Assembly: GCA_964575715.1 (NCBI GenBank)
Contig: CAZNSG010000138.1
Coordinates: 1 to 53,911, forward strand
Direction of reading: 5' to 3'
Source of the DNA: PNAI01 sp964575715
GTDB taxonomy: Bacteria; Pseudomonadota; Alphaproteobacteria; Rhizobiales; Xanthobacteraceae
DNA length: 53,911 nucleotides
The number at the start of each line of letters is the position of its first letter. Position 1 is the first letter of the stretch. The notes under the pieces are model-generated. The model saw only the letters and a list, made by a program, of their open reading frames with translations, made no database searches and had not been told where the DNA came from. This document shows, piece after piece, positions 36,817 to 46,040 of this stretch. The position numbers and the translations under genes are program-made.

Positions 36817-37749
36817 TCAGGCCCGCGTTAGGAACGCCTCGACTTCGGCACGCGCGGGCGCGCCCATGCTGCCGCCAAAGCGCGTGCATTTGACTGCCGC
36901 GGCGGCGGCGCCAAAGCGCAGGGCGGCCAACTCGTCGCGGCCTTCCGCCAGCGCCAGCGCAAAACCGGCATGAAAGACATCGCCGGCGGCGAGCGTGTCC
37001 ACCGCCGTGATGGCGAACACCGGCATGCGGCACACTGATCCGCCGCTGATGTAGAGCACATCGCCGGGTCCGTTGCTCACCGCCAGGAAGGCCTTGGTCT
37101 GTGGCGCGATGCGTTGCAATCCGTCGGCCAGATCGGCGCAGCCGGTAGTTTCACGCAGGCATTCGGAGGAAAAAACCACATGCGTGGAGAGGGCGAACAG
37201 CGGATGGCGCTCCACCGTCGGCCGGTCGGCGTCGAGCACGACGGGAATGCCGCGCGCCCGCGCGGCTTCGCAGATCGGCTGCACGAAATCGGCAAAGCGG
37301 TTGTCGGCCAGCAGCACGTCAACACCCTTCACCAGCGCATCGGGATCGATCGGGCGCGCCGCCTCGATGCGCCGGTCGCGATAGGTCGCGATCATGCGCT
37401 CGCCCGCGCCGTCGATCATGATGCCCGAGACCGGAGCGGTGGCGCCGGCAACGCGCACGATGCCGGACGTTGCAATCCCTTCGCGCGCAAGCTCGGCCAT
37501 GAGCTGGTTGCTGACCGCGTCGTTTTCGTCGCCCAGCGGACCGGCGTAGTGCGCAAAGCCGCCGAGACGGGCGATGGCGATCGCGGCATTGACCGCGCAG
37601 CCGCCGCTGACCACAAGAAAATCATCCGCCATCGCTTTGCCGCCCGGCGGCGGAAAATGCGGCACGCGCAGAATAATGTCCTGCACCGCGATGCCGGCGC
37701 ATAGCACGGCGGGCGGATTCTGCGATTTTAACATCTCAGAAGATGCCAC
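36817..37749 (-). CDS. PfkB-family carbohydrate/nucleoside kinase
   Basis: Ribokinase-like sugar kinase of 310 residues. The N-terminal signature is GGCAVNAAIAIARLG (near residue 50) and the C-terminal one DTLAAGDVFHAGF (near 252), with the catalytic Asp in GD; the usual DTxGAGD reads DTLAAGD. The GTG at 37749 has GGAG seven bases upstream and overlaps nudC by 14 bases. ATG 37734, one base after the nudC stop, is an alternative. The substrate is unknown. It is the last gene of a three-gene operon. Confidence 0.82.
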   Translation of the reverse strand: MASSEMLKSQNPPAVLCAGIAVQDIILRVPHFPPPGGKAMADDFLVVSGGCAVNAAIAIARLGGFAHYAGPLGDENDAVSNQLMAELAREGIATSGIVRVAGATAPVSGIMIDGAGERMIATYRDRRIEAARPIDPDALVKGVDVLLADNRFADFVQPICEAARARGIPVVLDADRPTVERHPLFALSTHVVFSSECLRETTGCADLADGLQRIAPQTKAFLAVSNGPGDVLYISGGSVCRMPVFAITAVDTLAAGDVFHAGFALALAEGRDELAALRFGAAAAAVKCTRFGGSMGAPARAEVEAFLTRA

Positions 37750-38686
37750 TGTCTTTCTCCACCCAGGCGCGGATGAGGTGATGGGCGATGGCGACGGGCG
37801 GAGGCGTCGTCAAGCCGTCGGGATGGCGCCGCGCCAGCATCGCGATGGCCTCCTCGCGGTCGAACCAGCGCGCGTCTTCGAGCTCCTCGCGGTCCACGAC
37901 AATATCGCGCGATAACGCCTCGGCATGGCAGCCGATCATCAGCGTGGTCGGAAACGGCCAGGGCTGCGAGGCGAAATAATTGACCCGCCCGCAAACGATG
38001 CCGACTTCCTCGCGGATTTCGCGGCGCACCGCGTCCTCGAATGACTCGCCCGGTTCGACATAGCCGGCAAGGCATGACCACATGGTCGGCGCGAACCTTC
38101 CTGAGCGGCCAAGCACGCAGCGCTCGCCGTCGGTCGCCAGCATGATGACGACCGGATCGGTGCGGGGAAAATGCGTGGAGGCGCAGGCAGGGCAATCGCG
38201 CCGCCAGCCGCCTTGTTCGACGCGGGTCGCGGCGCCGCAATGCGAACAGAATCGGTGCCGGGCATGCCAGTTGAGCAGCGCCTTGGCTTGCGCAAGCGGC
38301 GGCAGGTGGTCGGCGCCGACCAGGCCTTGCACGGCGATGGAACGCAGATCGATGACCAGCAGATCGCCGCGCGGTTTTAACGCCGCCGCTATCGCGGGAT
38401 CGAGCCCGAAACCAAAGCGTGGCGCGCCGTCGAGCAGCCCGAGAAACACCGTCTCCAAGCCCTCGCCGAGCGCGCGCGCATCAGTGAACGAAAAAATCGC
38501 GTCCAGGGTATCGCCGCTTTTCTTGAGTACGATCAGCTCGCCGCCAATCACATAAGTCGCGGAACGCGCATCCGCTGCCGCGCGCGCGAGCCACGCTTGG
38601 TCAGCGCGGCGCTCCGCCACCCGCTCGATCCGGCTTTGGGTATAGCCAAGCCGCGGCTTCGGATCGAGATCGGGACGCGGGGTCAC
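37736..38686 (-). CDS. nudC: NAD(H) pyrophosphatase NudC
   Basis: Nudix hydrolase of 316 residues, cleaving NADH to NMNH and AMP and able to remove NAD caps from RNA. The zinc ribbon is CSHCGAATRVEQ plus CPAC (about residues 142-165), the Nudix box is GYVEPGESFEDAVRREIREE and continues VGI, and the NudC-specific SQPWPFPTT motif follows. The start is GTG 38686, eleven bases after the nitrilase-family gene; a longer frame running into that gene is rejected. Confidence 0.92.
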   Translation of the reverse strand: MTPRPDLDPKPRLGYTQSRIERVAERRADQAWLARAAADARSATYVIGGELIVLKKSGDTLDAIFSFTDARALGEGLETVFLGLLDGAPRFGFGLDPAIAAALKPRGDLLVIDLRSIAVQGLVGADHLPPLAQAKALLNWHARHRFCSHCGAATRVEQGGWRRDCPACASTHFPRTDPVVIMLATDGERCVLGRSGRFAPTMWSCLAGYVEPGESFEDAVRREIREEVGIVCGRVNYFASQPWPFPTTLMIGCHAEALSRDIVVDREELEDARWFDREEAIAMLARRHPDGLTTPPPVAIAHHLIRAWVEKDSGIF

Positions 38687-38697
38687 GAGATGCGATC

Positions 38698-39555
38698 TTA
38701 CTCGGCCGCCTCGCGCCGCGGGCGCGGATAAATCACATCGTAGAGTTCCGGCCGCTGCCATTGCGGGCCGAGCAGGCCCTGCTTGACCGCGTATTGCGCC
38801 GATGAGCCCACTTCGTCGCGGGTTGCGCGCAGGAAGCGAATGCGCTCCAGGCTCACATCGACCGTGGTGGAACCGGCAATCGTGCTCTCGAACAAAATTT
38901 CCTCCGGCCCCGCCACCATCGCCAAGCCGCGCTCGCCGTGATGGAACAGGTTCTGCGTTGTCACCACAAGCGCGAGATTTTCGATGGCGCGCGCCCAGAT
39001 CAGCGTCCGCCAGGTGGCCCACAGCCGGTTCTTGTCCTTGCCCGCGGGCATGAAGATGATCTCGGCCCCGCGCAGCGCCAGCGCGCGCGAAACCTCCGGC
39101 ATATAAACTTCGCTGCACATCGCCAGGCCGACCTTGCCGTGCACGGTATCGAACACCGGAAACTCATCGCCCGGCACCCATTGGAATTCCCAGGCCGTAC
39201 CGCCGGTGTAGATCCACGGGCCGTTCGGGTGCGTGCGCTTGTAGCGCGCGGGCGCGCGGCCGTCGGGATAGGCCATGCAGATCAGGTTAAAGGCAGTGGC
39301 GGCCTTAGGATTGATCGGCTCGATGGTGCCGAACACCACGTGCAGCTTGTGCTTTGCGGCCGTCTCGACCATCGCCGCGGTGGGATCGAAGCTGGCCGGC
39401 ATCCGCCAGGGGCCGGGATAGGTTTCTGGGAAGCAGACAAAATGCGCGCCCTCCGCCGCCGCGCGCTCGATGTGGCGGACGGCGTCGGCGATATTGCCCT
39501 GATCCTCGCCCGGCTGGTGCGAGATCGGCTGGACGACGGCGATGCGAAAGGTCAT
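38698..39555 (-). CDS. Carbon-nitrogen hydrolase (nitrilase superfamily)
   Basis: Amidase/nitrilase-fold enzyme of 285 residues. The catalytic triad is visible: Glu in CFPETYPGPW (near residue 47), Lys in RYKRTHPNG (near 110) and Cys in LAMCSEVYMPEV (near 148). ATG 39555 is chosen because MTFRIAVVQP is the normal start for the family. It is first in an operon with nudC and the pfkB-type kinase. The substrate class (amide, carbamoyl or nitrile) is not determined by sequence. Confidence 0.88.
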   Translation of the reverse strand: MTFRIAVVQPISHQPGEDQGNIADAVRHIERAAAEGAHFVCFPETYPGPWRMPASFDPTAAMVETAAKHKLHVVFGTIEPINPKAATAFNLICMAYPDGRAPARYKRTHPNGPWIYTGGTAWEFQWVPGDEFPVFDTVHGKVGLAMCSEVYMPEVSRALALRGAEIIFMPAGKDKNRLWATWRTLIWARAIENLALVVTTQNLFHHGERGLAMVAGPEEILFESTIAGSTTVDVSLERIRFLRATRDEVGSSAQYAVKQGLLGPQWQRPELYDVIYPRPRREAAE

Positions 39556-39665
39556 GGCGCGTGCTCCGGCTGGAATGCTTGTTGTGCCAAGTGACTTAAA
39601 GAGTGGCCGAAGATTGAAACGGCGCGGGGGCTTGGTCAAGCCGCGCCCGGGGCTGGCTCGTGTGA

Positions 39666-39918
39666 AATAATACCAACGGCGAGAACGGATGACTCACTTT
39701 CCCCGTTACCCTTGAGGCGCCCGCCCAACGGGTCCGGCCGCGCAAGTCGGCTTTAGCCGACTTGCGCTCTCATAACGCCGATCTCGGGTAAACCCGAGAT
39801 CGGTGGCCGTGCATCCTTTGAGGCTCGGCGCATCGCAGCCAAGTTTACGCAGGCTGCGCCTACTATGGCGCCGAGCACCTCAGGATGATGGTCATTACTT
39901 AACGCCTTTGGTGTTATT
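39666..39918. repeat. Nested composite palindromic repeat
   Basis: Outer imperfect arms AATAATACCAACGGCG and CGCCTTTGGTGTTATT enclose the palindromes at 39740-39767 (GCGCAAGTCGGC type) and 39778-39803 (CCGATCTCGGGT type). CTTGAGGCGC and GCGCCGAGCACCTCAGG also pair. Bases 39716-39803 match 46054-46141 in 87 of 88 positions. It fills most of the 466-base gap before the 122-residue membrane protein gene; nothing else is seen there. Confidence 0.8.
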
Positions 39919-40021
39919 CCAAAGCTCGCGAATGCGCGTTTGGTCGCCGCGACTCATGACAGCAGAACGCGCCCCCCGTGTTTGACGAAGAGCGCCTTGC
40001 GAGCGACCAAACCGATGGCAG

Positions 40022-40390
40022 CTATTTTGACAGGTTGCTCAACAACTCGGCACAGGCTTGCGCCACGCCTGAAGCAGGCTCGTCACTTCCAGGCAACGTC
40101 GCCCAGCCGCCCTGACTGACGTATTTTCCCTTTTCCCATGAGTAGCTGATGGCATTCAGCTGACCCATATTTTCGTTGACATTCTTGGCGTGGCGGAATT
40201 TGTCGACGCAGATCGGCGCGAGCACAGCGATGACGGCTTTTTCTGACTGCTGCTTCACCATTTCCGCCGCCTTGCCGCCAGTGACCCAGCCACCGAACAT
40301 AAACCCGACGAACGCAAGCGCAGCGGCGCCGCCGGCGGCGCCCCAAAGGACCGGCTCGACCTTGGGGGACAATTTAAAAGAAAAGCTCAT
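40022..40390 (-). CDS. Hypothetical single-helix membrane protein
   Basis: Protein of 122 residues with a transmembrane helix near residues 14-34 (WGAAGGAAALAFVGFMFGGW) and a soluble domain with a pair of Cys (PICVDKF and AQACAEL). ATG 40390 has AAAGGA about six bases upstream. I do not recognise a characterised family, although the compact helix-plus-VDKF pattern looks like a conserved protein of this group. It is divergent from the DUF4403 gene, with 287 bases between them that show no gene. Confidence 0.7.
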   Translation of the reverse strand: MSFSFKLSPKVEPVLWGAAGGAAALAFVGFMFGGWVTGGKAAEMVKQQSEKAVIAVLAPICVDKFRHAKNVNENMGQLNAISYSWEKGKYVSQGGWATLPGSDEPASGVAQACAELLSNLSK

Positions 40391-40677
40391 GATTGATCCT
40401 TTCGCCCGACAATTCGGGGCGAGAGCAACGGACACCCGGATGGGGGCCCGATCGGCTAGTGATTTGCAAGCTTGGGTACCCGAACGCGATGTGTTCGCGG
40501 TTGAGTAATTGTAAATCTAGGCTAATGCGGTGAGATTGTCGAGGGACACCGAACTTGCGGAATGAGTATCGCCTAGCGCGCAAAAATGTTAGCGTTGAGG
40601 CGGATAAAGGGTGAGCCGGGGGATGCTGGCGTATATTCCCCGCTAACAACCGTTTCCGCGCAAACACCCTTGACAAG

Positions 40678-42249
40678 GTGACGAGCATTTTGTCTCGGCG
40701 TAAAATCGTCATCGGTACGCTTGTCGTTGCCGTCTTCATCGGCGGCACGTTTTGGGCGCAGGATGTATTTTGGCCGTTTGGCCCGTCATACCTGCGACGA
40801 CCGGTACTGGACGCGACTCCGCCGCTCAAGCCGTACACCCGAACCTCGGTCGTGACCCTGCCGGTTGCGGTTGCTCTCACCGCGCTCCGCACCACGCTCG
40901 ACGCCACGGCGCCCCGCAGCTTTACCGGCAAGCGCGAGAATCCGATGTCTGACGCGTTCGGCAAGACCGACATCGGCTGGACCATCGGGCGCGGCCCGAT
41001 CGCGCTCACAGGAAGGCCGGAGGGACTGACGCTGTCAACCATGCTCTCGGGCACGCTGCGCATCACCGAACAAGCCGCCGGAAAAGGCGTCGGCAGCCGC
41101 GCCGAGGCGCAGACGGGTATGTTCAATCCCGACGTCGAACGCGGAATACAGGATCTGCTTACGGGTGCGCATGATCAGCGCGGCGAAGTCCGCGGCAATG
41201 CCATGCTGACCGCGCGGCCGATTCTGCTGCCCAACTGGCGTATCGACCCGAAACTCACAGGCCAAGTGACCATCGCCGACGGCGGGCTCTCCTTCGCCGG
41301 GATCACCATCGATGTGGCCGATGAGGTGAAGTCGGCTATTGACCGCACCGTCGCCGATCAGATCGGCGCCATGCAAACGCGGCTGCGCAACGATTCAACG
41401 ATCGAGCAGCTGGCGCGCCGCGAATGGGCGAAGATGTGTCGTTCGATTTCGCTCGCCGCGGTCGCGGCCGGAACCCCCAATCTGTGGCTCGAGCTGCGGC
41501 CGATTCGCGTCTTTGCATCGCAGCCGCTGTTCGATGCGAGCGCCGCAACGCTGACCGTGGGCGCGGAGGCGGAAACGCGTATCGTGTCGAGCGCCACCAA
41601 GCCGCATTGCCCGTTCCCCGCGCAATTGGAAATTGTTCCGCCACTCAAGCAGGGCCGCTTCGCGCTTGCGGCGCCGATCGAGATTCCGTTCACCGAGATC
41701 AGCCGGGTCCTGACTGCGCAGCTTAAGGGCCGGACGTTTCCGGAAGCTTCCGATGCCGCGGCGCAAATCACGGTGCGGCGCGCGCGCGTCGCGCCGTCCG
41801 GCAATCGGTTGCTGATTTCATTGCTGGTCGAGGCGCGCGAGCAGACGACCTGGTTTGGCTTTAACGCCAGGGCGGTCGTTCATATCTCGGTTCGGCCGGT
41901 GCTTGACCGCGCGCAGCAAATGCTCCGGTTGACCGAAATAGTGTTCGACGTCCAATCGCGCGCCGTCTATGGACTGTTCGGTGCCGCCGCCCGCGCCGCA
42001 ATTCCCTATTTTGAAGAAGCGCTGGGGGAGAGCGCGGCGATCGATCTCAAGCCTTACGCCGCGAGCGCGCGTAGCGGCATCGCGGCGATCGTCGCCGACT
42101 TCGACAAGCAGGACGACGGCTTGAGCACCGAGGTTGTGGTGACCGGCTTGCGCCTGGTCGATTTTGAATTCGATTCAAAGACTCTGCGCGTAATCGCCGA
42201 GGCCGAGGGTACGGCCAAGATCGCGGTCAGCAAATTGCCGAAGCCATAA
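40678..42249 (+). CDS. DUF4403 family protein
   Basis: Envelope protein of 523 residues with one N-terminal membrane segment (about residues 9-28) and a large non-cytoplasmic region. The length and blocks such as SRRKIVIGTLVV, KTDIGWTIGRGPIAL, LTARPILLPNWRIDPKL and NLWLELRPIRVFASQP fit the DUF4403 family, whose function is unknown. The alternating beta-rich repeats (two related halves) suggest a lipid-binding type fold, which is only an inference. The start is GTG 40678, without a strong ribosome binding site. Confidence 0.75.
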   Translation: MTSILSRRKIVIGTLVVAVFIGGTFWAQDVFWPFGPSYLRRPVLDATPPLKPYTRTSVVTLPVAVALTALRTTLDATAPRSFTGKRENPMSDAFGKTDIGWTIGRGPIALTGRPEGLTLSTMLSGTLRITEQAAGKGVGSRAEAQTGMFNPDVERGIQDLLTGAHDQRGEVRGNAMLTARPILLPNWRIDPKLTGQVTIADGGLSFAGITIDVADEVKSAIDRTVADQIGAMQTRLRNDSTIEQLARREWAKMCRSISLAAVAAGTPNLWLELRPIRVFASQPLFDASAATLTVGAEAETRIVSSATKPHCPFPAQLEIVPPLKQGRFALAAPIEIPFTEISRVLTAQLKGRTFPEASDAAAQITVRRARVAPSGNRLLISLLVEAREQTTWFGFNARAVVHISVRPVLDRAQQMLRLTEIVFDVQSRAVYGLFGAAARAAIPYFEEALGESAAIDLKPYAASARSGIAAIVADFDKQDDGLSTEVVVTGLRLVDFEFDSKTLRVIAEAEGTAKIAVSKLPKP

Positions 42250-42291
42250 TCGCGGCAGCCGCAAACACGATCAAAACCAACGGCGCGCGGA

Positions 42292-42726
42292 CTACCTCGG
42301 TGCCTGCGCAAGCCGCTGACGCAGCGATGTAAGGATCTTCTGCAATGCGGCATCGTCATAGCTGCGCGCGGGTAGGTGACCCCACACCGGCTTGGGCCAG
42401 GCGGCGTCGGTGCGCAAGCGCGCGACCACATGCACGTGCAGTTGCGCCACCACATTGCCGATGGCGGCCACATTGATTTTGTCATAGGCGGTCTGCTCTT
42501 TAAGCGCGCGGCTGGCGAGCGCGACCTAGCGCATCAGTTGCGCCTGATCGGCGTCCGCGAGTTCGGTAATCTCGACAACGTTGCGCCGCCGCGGCACCAG
42601 CAGCAGCCAAGGATAATTGGCGTCGTTCATCAGCCGGACTTGGCAAAGCGGCAGATCGCATGCCGCAACGCTGTCGCGCGCGAGCTGTGGATCGAGCGAC
42701 CATCCGGCGGCGGGATCGGGAACCAT
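42292..42726 (-). pseudogene. HIT-family hydrolase interrupted by an in-frame amber codon
   Basis: An otherwise complete 144-residue HIT protein (nucleotide phosphate-binding). The first 66 codons include MVPDPAAGWSLDP and YPWLLLVPRR. A TAG at 42526-42528 stops it at codon 67. The same frame then continues without interruption through ALASRALKEQTAYDKINVAA, the histidine triad region QLHVHVVARL and AAWPKPVWGHLP to a normal stop at 42292. ATG 42726 has GGAG upstream. A single base change (for example GAG or CAG to TAG) would explain it; so would a sequencing error. Confidence 0.8.
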
Positions 42727-42823
42727 CGGATTCTCCTTTTACCGTTGCAATGTCGTAGGAAAGCTATCACGCGGGCGCCCGCTGCCCGCTTGCTTTCTCA
42801 CGCCGTTGGTCCGATATAGAAAC

Positions 42824-42918
42824 GGGAGGTTGGCGGTGGACGAGCCACTCGCCAACCGGGTCAGGTCCGGAAGGAAGCAGCCCTAACGAGCACGGATCGG
42901 GTCGCTCGTCAGCCTCCC
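42824..42918 (+). ncRNA. ffs: Signal recognition particle RNA (4.5S, small type)
   Basis: The universally conserved SRP core is present: GGTCAGGTCCGGAAGG followed by AAGCAGCCCTAACGAG (about 42859-42890). The 5' GGGAGGTTGGC and 3' GTCAGCCTCCC ends pair to close the hairpin, giving about 95 nt. The RNA binds Ffh for co-translational membrane targeting. It lies 63 bases before dnaX, a common arrangement in this group. Ends are set by the terminal pairing and are approximate. Confidence 0.93.
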
Positions 42919-42981
42919 ACTTCAATTCGCAGCTTCTTCAACATCGAAAGCCACCTTTTTTGCGGTGGAACGGAAGCCACG

Positions 42982-44916
42982 ATGAGCGAGCCCGCCGACC
43001 GCACATCCAAACCTGGTCTTGACCTCGGACCCGTGCCGGCCGCTGCCGCCGGCTCCTACCGCGTGCTGGCGCGCAAATATCGTCCCGCCACGTTCGACGA
43101 TTTGATCGGCCAGGACGCCATGGTGCGCACGCTCTCGAATGCATTCGAAACCGGGCGCATTCCGCAAGCGTGGATCCTGACCGGCGTGCGCGGGGTGGGC
43201 AAGACCACGACCGCTCGCATCCTCGCGCGCGCGCTCAATTACGAATTGCCCGGCGGCGCGGTGACCGGACCGACGGTCAAGATGCCCAAGCTCGGCGTGC
43301 ACTGCCAGGCGATTATGGAAAGCCGGCACATCGACGTGCTGGAAATGGACGCGGCGTCCCACAACAGCGTCGACGACGTGCGCCAGGTCAACGACGCCAT
43401 CCGCTACGCGCCGGTCGCAGCGCGCACCAAGGTCTACATCCTCGACGAGGTGCACATGCTCTCGGGCGCGGCGTTCAACGCGCTGCTCAAAACGCTGGAA
43501 GAGCCGCCGCCGCACGCCAAGTTCATCTTCGCCACCACCGAAATTCGCAAAGTCCCGGTGACGGTACTCTCGCGCTGCCAGCGTTTCGACCTGCGCCGGG
43601 TCGAGACCGCCCTGCTGATGACGCACTTAAACGGCATCGCGGACAAGGAGGGCATCGCGGTCGATGCCGAGGCGCTCTCGCTGATCGCGCGCGCCGCCGA
43701 AGGCTCGGTGCGCGACGCGCTCTCGCTGCTCGATCAGGCGATCGCGCATTCGGGCGCTCAAGTCAGCGGCCGCAAAAAGTCAAAGGACGTTGCCGCGGTA
43801 CGCGGGCAAGACGTGCGCGGCATGCTGGGGCTCGCCGACCGCGCGCGCATGGTCGATCTGTTCGAGGCGCTGATGCGCGGCGATATCGCGCGCGCGCTCA
43901 TCGAGCTGCGCGAGCAATATGACGCCGGCGCCGATCCGGTGGTGGCGCTCACCGACCTTGCCGAATTTGTGCATTTCGTCACCCGCGTGAAAATCGTGCC
44001 GGCGGTCTCCGACGACATCTCATTGAGCGAAACCGAACGCACCCGCGGCCGCGCGCTCGCAGCCGCGCTCTCCATGCGCGTGCTTTCGCGCGCCTGGCAG
44101 ATGCTGCTTAAAGGCATCGCGGAGGTGCAGGGCGCGGGCCGACCCGTAGCCGCCGCCGAAATGGTGCTGGTGCGCATCGCCTATGCCTCCGATCTCCCGA
44201 CGCCCGACGAGGTGATCCGCTCGCTCGATCAGACCGGCGCTCCGGCGCGGGCGCAAGGTAATGGCGGTGGCGCGGCGAGTTCGAATCCGGGGCTCAGTTC
44301 GGCGGCAAATCCAACCGCAGCCTCGGCTCAGCGCTACGACACGCCGCGCGGAGCGCCGCGGGCAAATCTTGCCGCAAATTTGGCGCCGGCCGCGCGCCCG
44401 CTCCAAAATCTAGCGCTCAATGAACCTGTGCTTAATGCTCCGGTCATGCCAGCCGAAGGCGCGCCGCCAGCGCCGGTGCTCGCCATCGGCAGCTTCGCGG
44501 CGCTGGTCGCGCTCGCAGCCGAGCGGCGCGATCTGCAGATCAAGGCGGCGCTTGAGCGCGACGTGCGGCTGGTGCGCTGCGACGACGGACGGCTTGAGAT
44601 CGCGCTCGAACCTGGCGCGCCAAAGACGCTGGTCAACGAGCTTTCACGGAAACTGCTGCAATGGACCGGCAAGCGCTGGATGGTCGTCGTTTCGAGCGAG
44701 CCGGGCGTACCGACGCTCAAGTCGCAGGCGACCGCGCGCCAGGCCGAGATCGAGCGTGGCGTGCGCGACGACCCGTTGGTCAAGGCGGTGCTGGAACGAT
44801 TCCCCGGCGCAGAAATCGTCGGCGTGCGCACGCGCAACGAGGCGCCGGAGCCGCCGCCGCTCGACGCGAACGACGCCATACCCAACCCCGATCTTGAGGA
44901 CGACCGCGAACCATGA
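42982..44916 (+). CDS. dnaX: DNA polymerase III subunit tau/gamma (DnaX)
   Basis: Clamp-loader ATPase of 644 residues. Walker A GVRGVGKTTTARI near residue 70, Walker B VYILDEVHML, sensor 1 region FIFATTEIRKVPVTVLSRCQ and the DnaX/delta domain follow, then a long Pro/Ala-rich linker (about residues 400-500) and a C-terminal tau domain. The zinc module of most DnaX proteins (four Cys after the P-loop) is degenerate, with only GVHC remaining. The C-terminal TGA overlaps ybaB (ATGA). The full-length protein should be tau; no clear gamma frameshift signal is seen. Confidence 0.95.
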   Translation: MSEPADRTSKPGLDLGPVPAAAAGSYRVLARKYRPATFDDLIGQDAMVRTLSNAFETGRIPQAWILTGVRGVGKTTTARILARALNYELPGGAVTGPTVKMPKLGVHCQAIMESRHIDVLEMDAASHNSVDDVRQVNDAIRYAPVAARTKVYILDEVHMLSGAAFNALLKTLEEPPPHAKFIFATTEIRKVPVTVLSRCQRFDLRRVETALLMTHLNGIADKEGIAVDAEALSLIARAAEGSVRDALSLLDQAIAHSGAQVSGRKKSKDVAAVRGQDVRGMLGLADRARMVDLFEALMRGDIARALIELREQYDAGADPVVALTDLAEFVHFVTRVKIVPAVSDDISLSETERTRGRALAAALSMRVLSRAWQMLLKGIAEVQGAGRPVAAAEMVLVRIAYASDLPTPDEVIRSLDQTGAPARAQGNGGGAASSNPGLSSAANPTAASAQRYDTPRGAPRANLAANLAPAARPLQNLALNEPVLNAPVMPAEGAPPAPVLAIGSFAALVALAAERRDLQIKAALERDVRLVRCDDGRLEIALEPGAPKTLVNELSRKLLQWTGKRWMVVVSSEPGVPTLKSQATARQAEIERGVRDDPLVKAVLERFPGAEIVGVRTRNEAPEPPPLDANDAIPNPDLEDDREP

Positions 44917-45233
44917 CCGACTTCCTGGGCCTGATGAAACAGGCCGGCCAGTTGCAGGCGAAAATGCAGGAGCTGCAGGCCGAGCTTGACTTGATCGAGG
45001 TCGAGGGCACGGCCGGCGGCGGCATGGTGACGGTCAGGCTCACCGCCAAGGGCGAGCTCAAGGGCACAAGCATCGATGATTCCCTGCTCAAGCTTGCGGA
45101 AAAGGAAATACTCCAGGATCTGCTGATCGCCGCGCACGCCGAGGCGCGCCGCAAGGGCGAAGCGGTGCTGCAAGACAAAATGAAAAGTCTCACCGGCGGC
45201 CTGCCGCTGCCGCCGGGGCTGAAGTTGTTCTAG
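44913..45233 (+). CDS. ybaB: Nucleoid-associated protein, YbaB/EbfC family
   Basis: Small dimeric DNA-binding protein of 106 residues in the conserved dnaX-ybaB-recR order. The start has a long amphipathic helix (MTDFLGLMKQAGQLQAKMQE) and the central MVTVRLTAKGELKG strand block. It overlaps dnaX by four bases and is 159 bases before recR, separated by a palindromic repeat. Confidence 0.93.
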   Translation: MTDFLGLMKQAGQLQAKMQELQAELDLIEVEGTAGGGMVTVRLTAKGELKGTSIDDSLLKLAEKEILQDLLIAAHAEARRKGEAVLQDKMKSLTGGLPLPPGLKLF

Positions 45234-45254
45234 TGAAGCGGGCGTGATCTTTCC

Positions 45255-45357
45255 ATTCGTCATGCCCGGCCTTGTGCCGGGCATCCACGTCTTAAACTTC
45301 GTGCTGCAAGAAATAAGAAAGTCGTGGATGGCCGGGACAAGCCCGGCCATGACGAAT
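45255..45357. repeat. Inverted repeat between ybaB and recR
   Basis: The arms ATTCGTCATGCCCGGC and GCCCGGCCATGACGAAT bound the element, with inner GCATCCACG/CGTGGATGGCC pairs and a central GCCCGGCCTTGTGCCGGGC hairpin. It interrupts the ybaB-recR operon without an ORF. Confidence 0.75.
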
Positions 45358-45392
45358 AACATCTAAAACCGAATATTATTCTGTCTTTAATC

Positions 45393-45998
45393 ATGCCCAA
45401 ATCCACCGCCGGACCCGAGATCGAGCACCTGATCCAGCTGCTGGCGCGCCTGCCGGGCCTGGGCCCGCGCTCGGCCCGGCGCGCGGCGCTGCATCTGATC
45501 AAGAAGCGCGAGCAGCTCATGGCGCCGCTTGCGGCGGCGGTGGCGACCGCGATGGAGAAAATTCAAATTTGCGCTGTATGCGGCAACATCGATACGCAAA
45601 GCCCGTGCACGGTGTGCACCGATGACAAACGCGACGGCTCGATAATCGTCGTGGTCGCCGATGTGGCCGACCTGTGGGCGCTCGAGCGCGCGGGCGCGCT
45701 TAACGCGCGCTACCATGTGCTCGGCGGCACGCTCTCGCCGCTCGATGGCGTAGGACCGCAAGATCTTTCCATCAATGCGCTGGTGGCACGCGCGCACGAT
45801 GCGGCGGTCAAGGAAATCATTCTCGCGCTTAATGCGACTGTCGATGGCCAGACCACGGCGCATTACATTACCGATCTCCTGCGCGGCGCCAATGTCGCGG
45901 TCACCCGGCTTGCGCATGGTGTGCCGGTGGGCGGCGAGCTCGACTATCTCGACGACGGCACGCTCTCGCAGGCGATGCGCAGCCGGACGCCGCTGTGA
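45393..45998 (+). CDS. recR: Recombination mediator protein RecR
   Basis: RecR of 201 residues, acting with RecFO to load RecA on gapped DNA. A helix-hairpin-helix region (LLARLPGLGPRSARR) is followed by the zinc site CAVC and CTVC (near residues 57-72) and a Toprim domain (VVADVADLWALERAG). ATG 45393 fits the family, with no strong ribosome binding site. Confidence 0.95.
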   Translation: MPKSTAGPEIEHLIQLLARLPGLGPRSARRAALHLIKKREQLMAPLAAAVATAMEKIQICAVCGNIDTQSPCTVCTDDKRDGSIIVVVADVADLWALERAGALNARYHVLGGTLSPLDGVGPQDLSINALVARAHDAAVKEIILALNATVDGQTTAHYITDLLRGANVAVTRLAHGVPVGGELDYLDDGTLSQAMRSRTPL

Positions 45999-46040
45999 TC
46001 CTTATTGCGCCTGTCTTATACCAACACGCATAAATTTCGA

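Noticed and set aside
43765..43785. Possible -1 frameshift signal in dnaX (CAAAAAG)
   Set aside because: The run is not the optimal AAAAAAG, sits in domain III well before the usual gamma end, and the -1 frame stays open for about 50 codons without a clear stimulatory hairpin.
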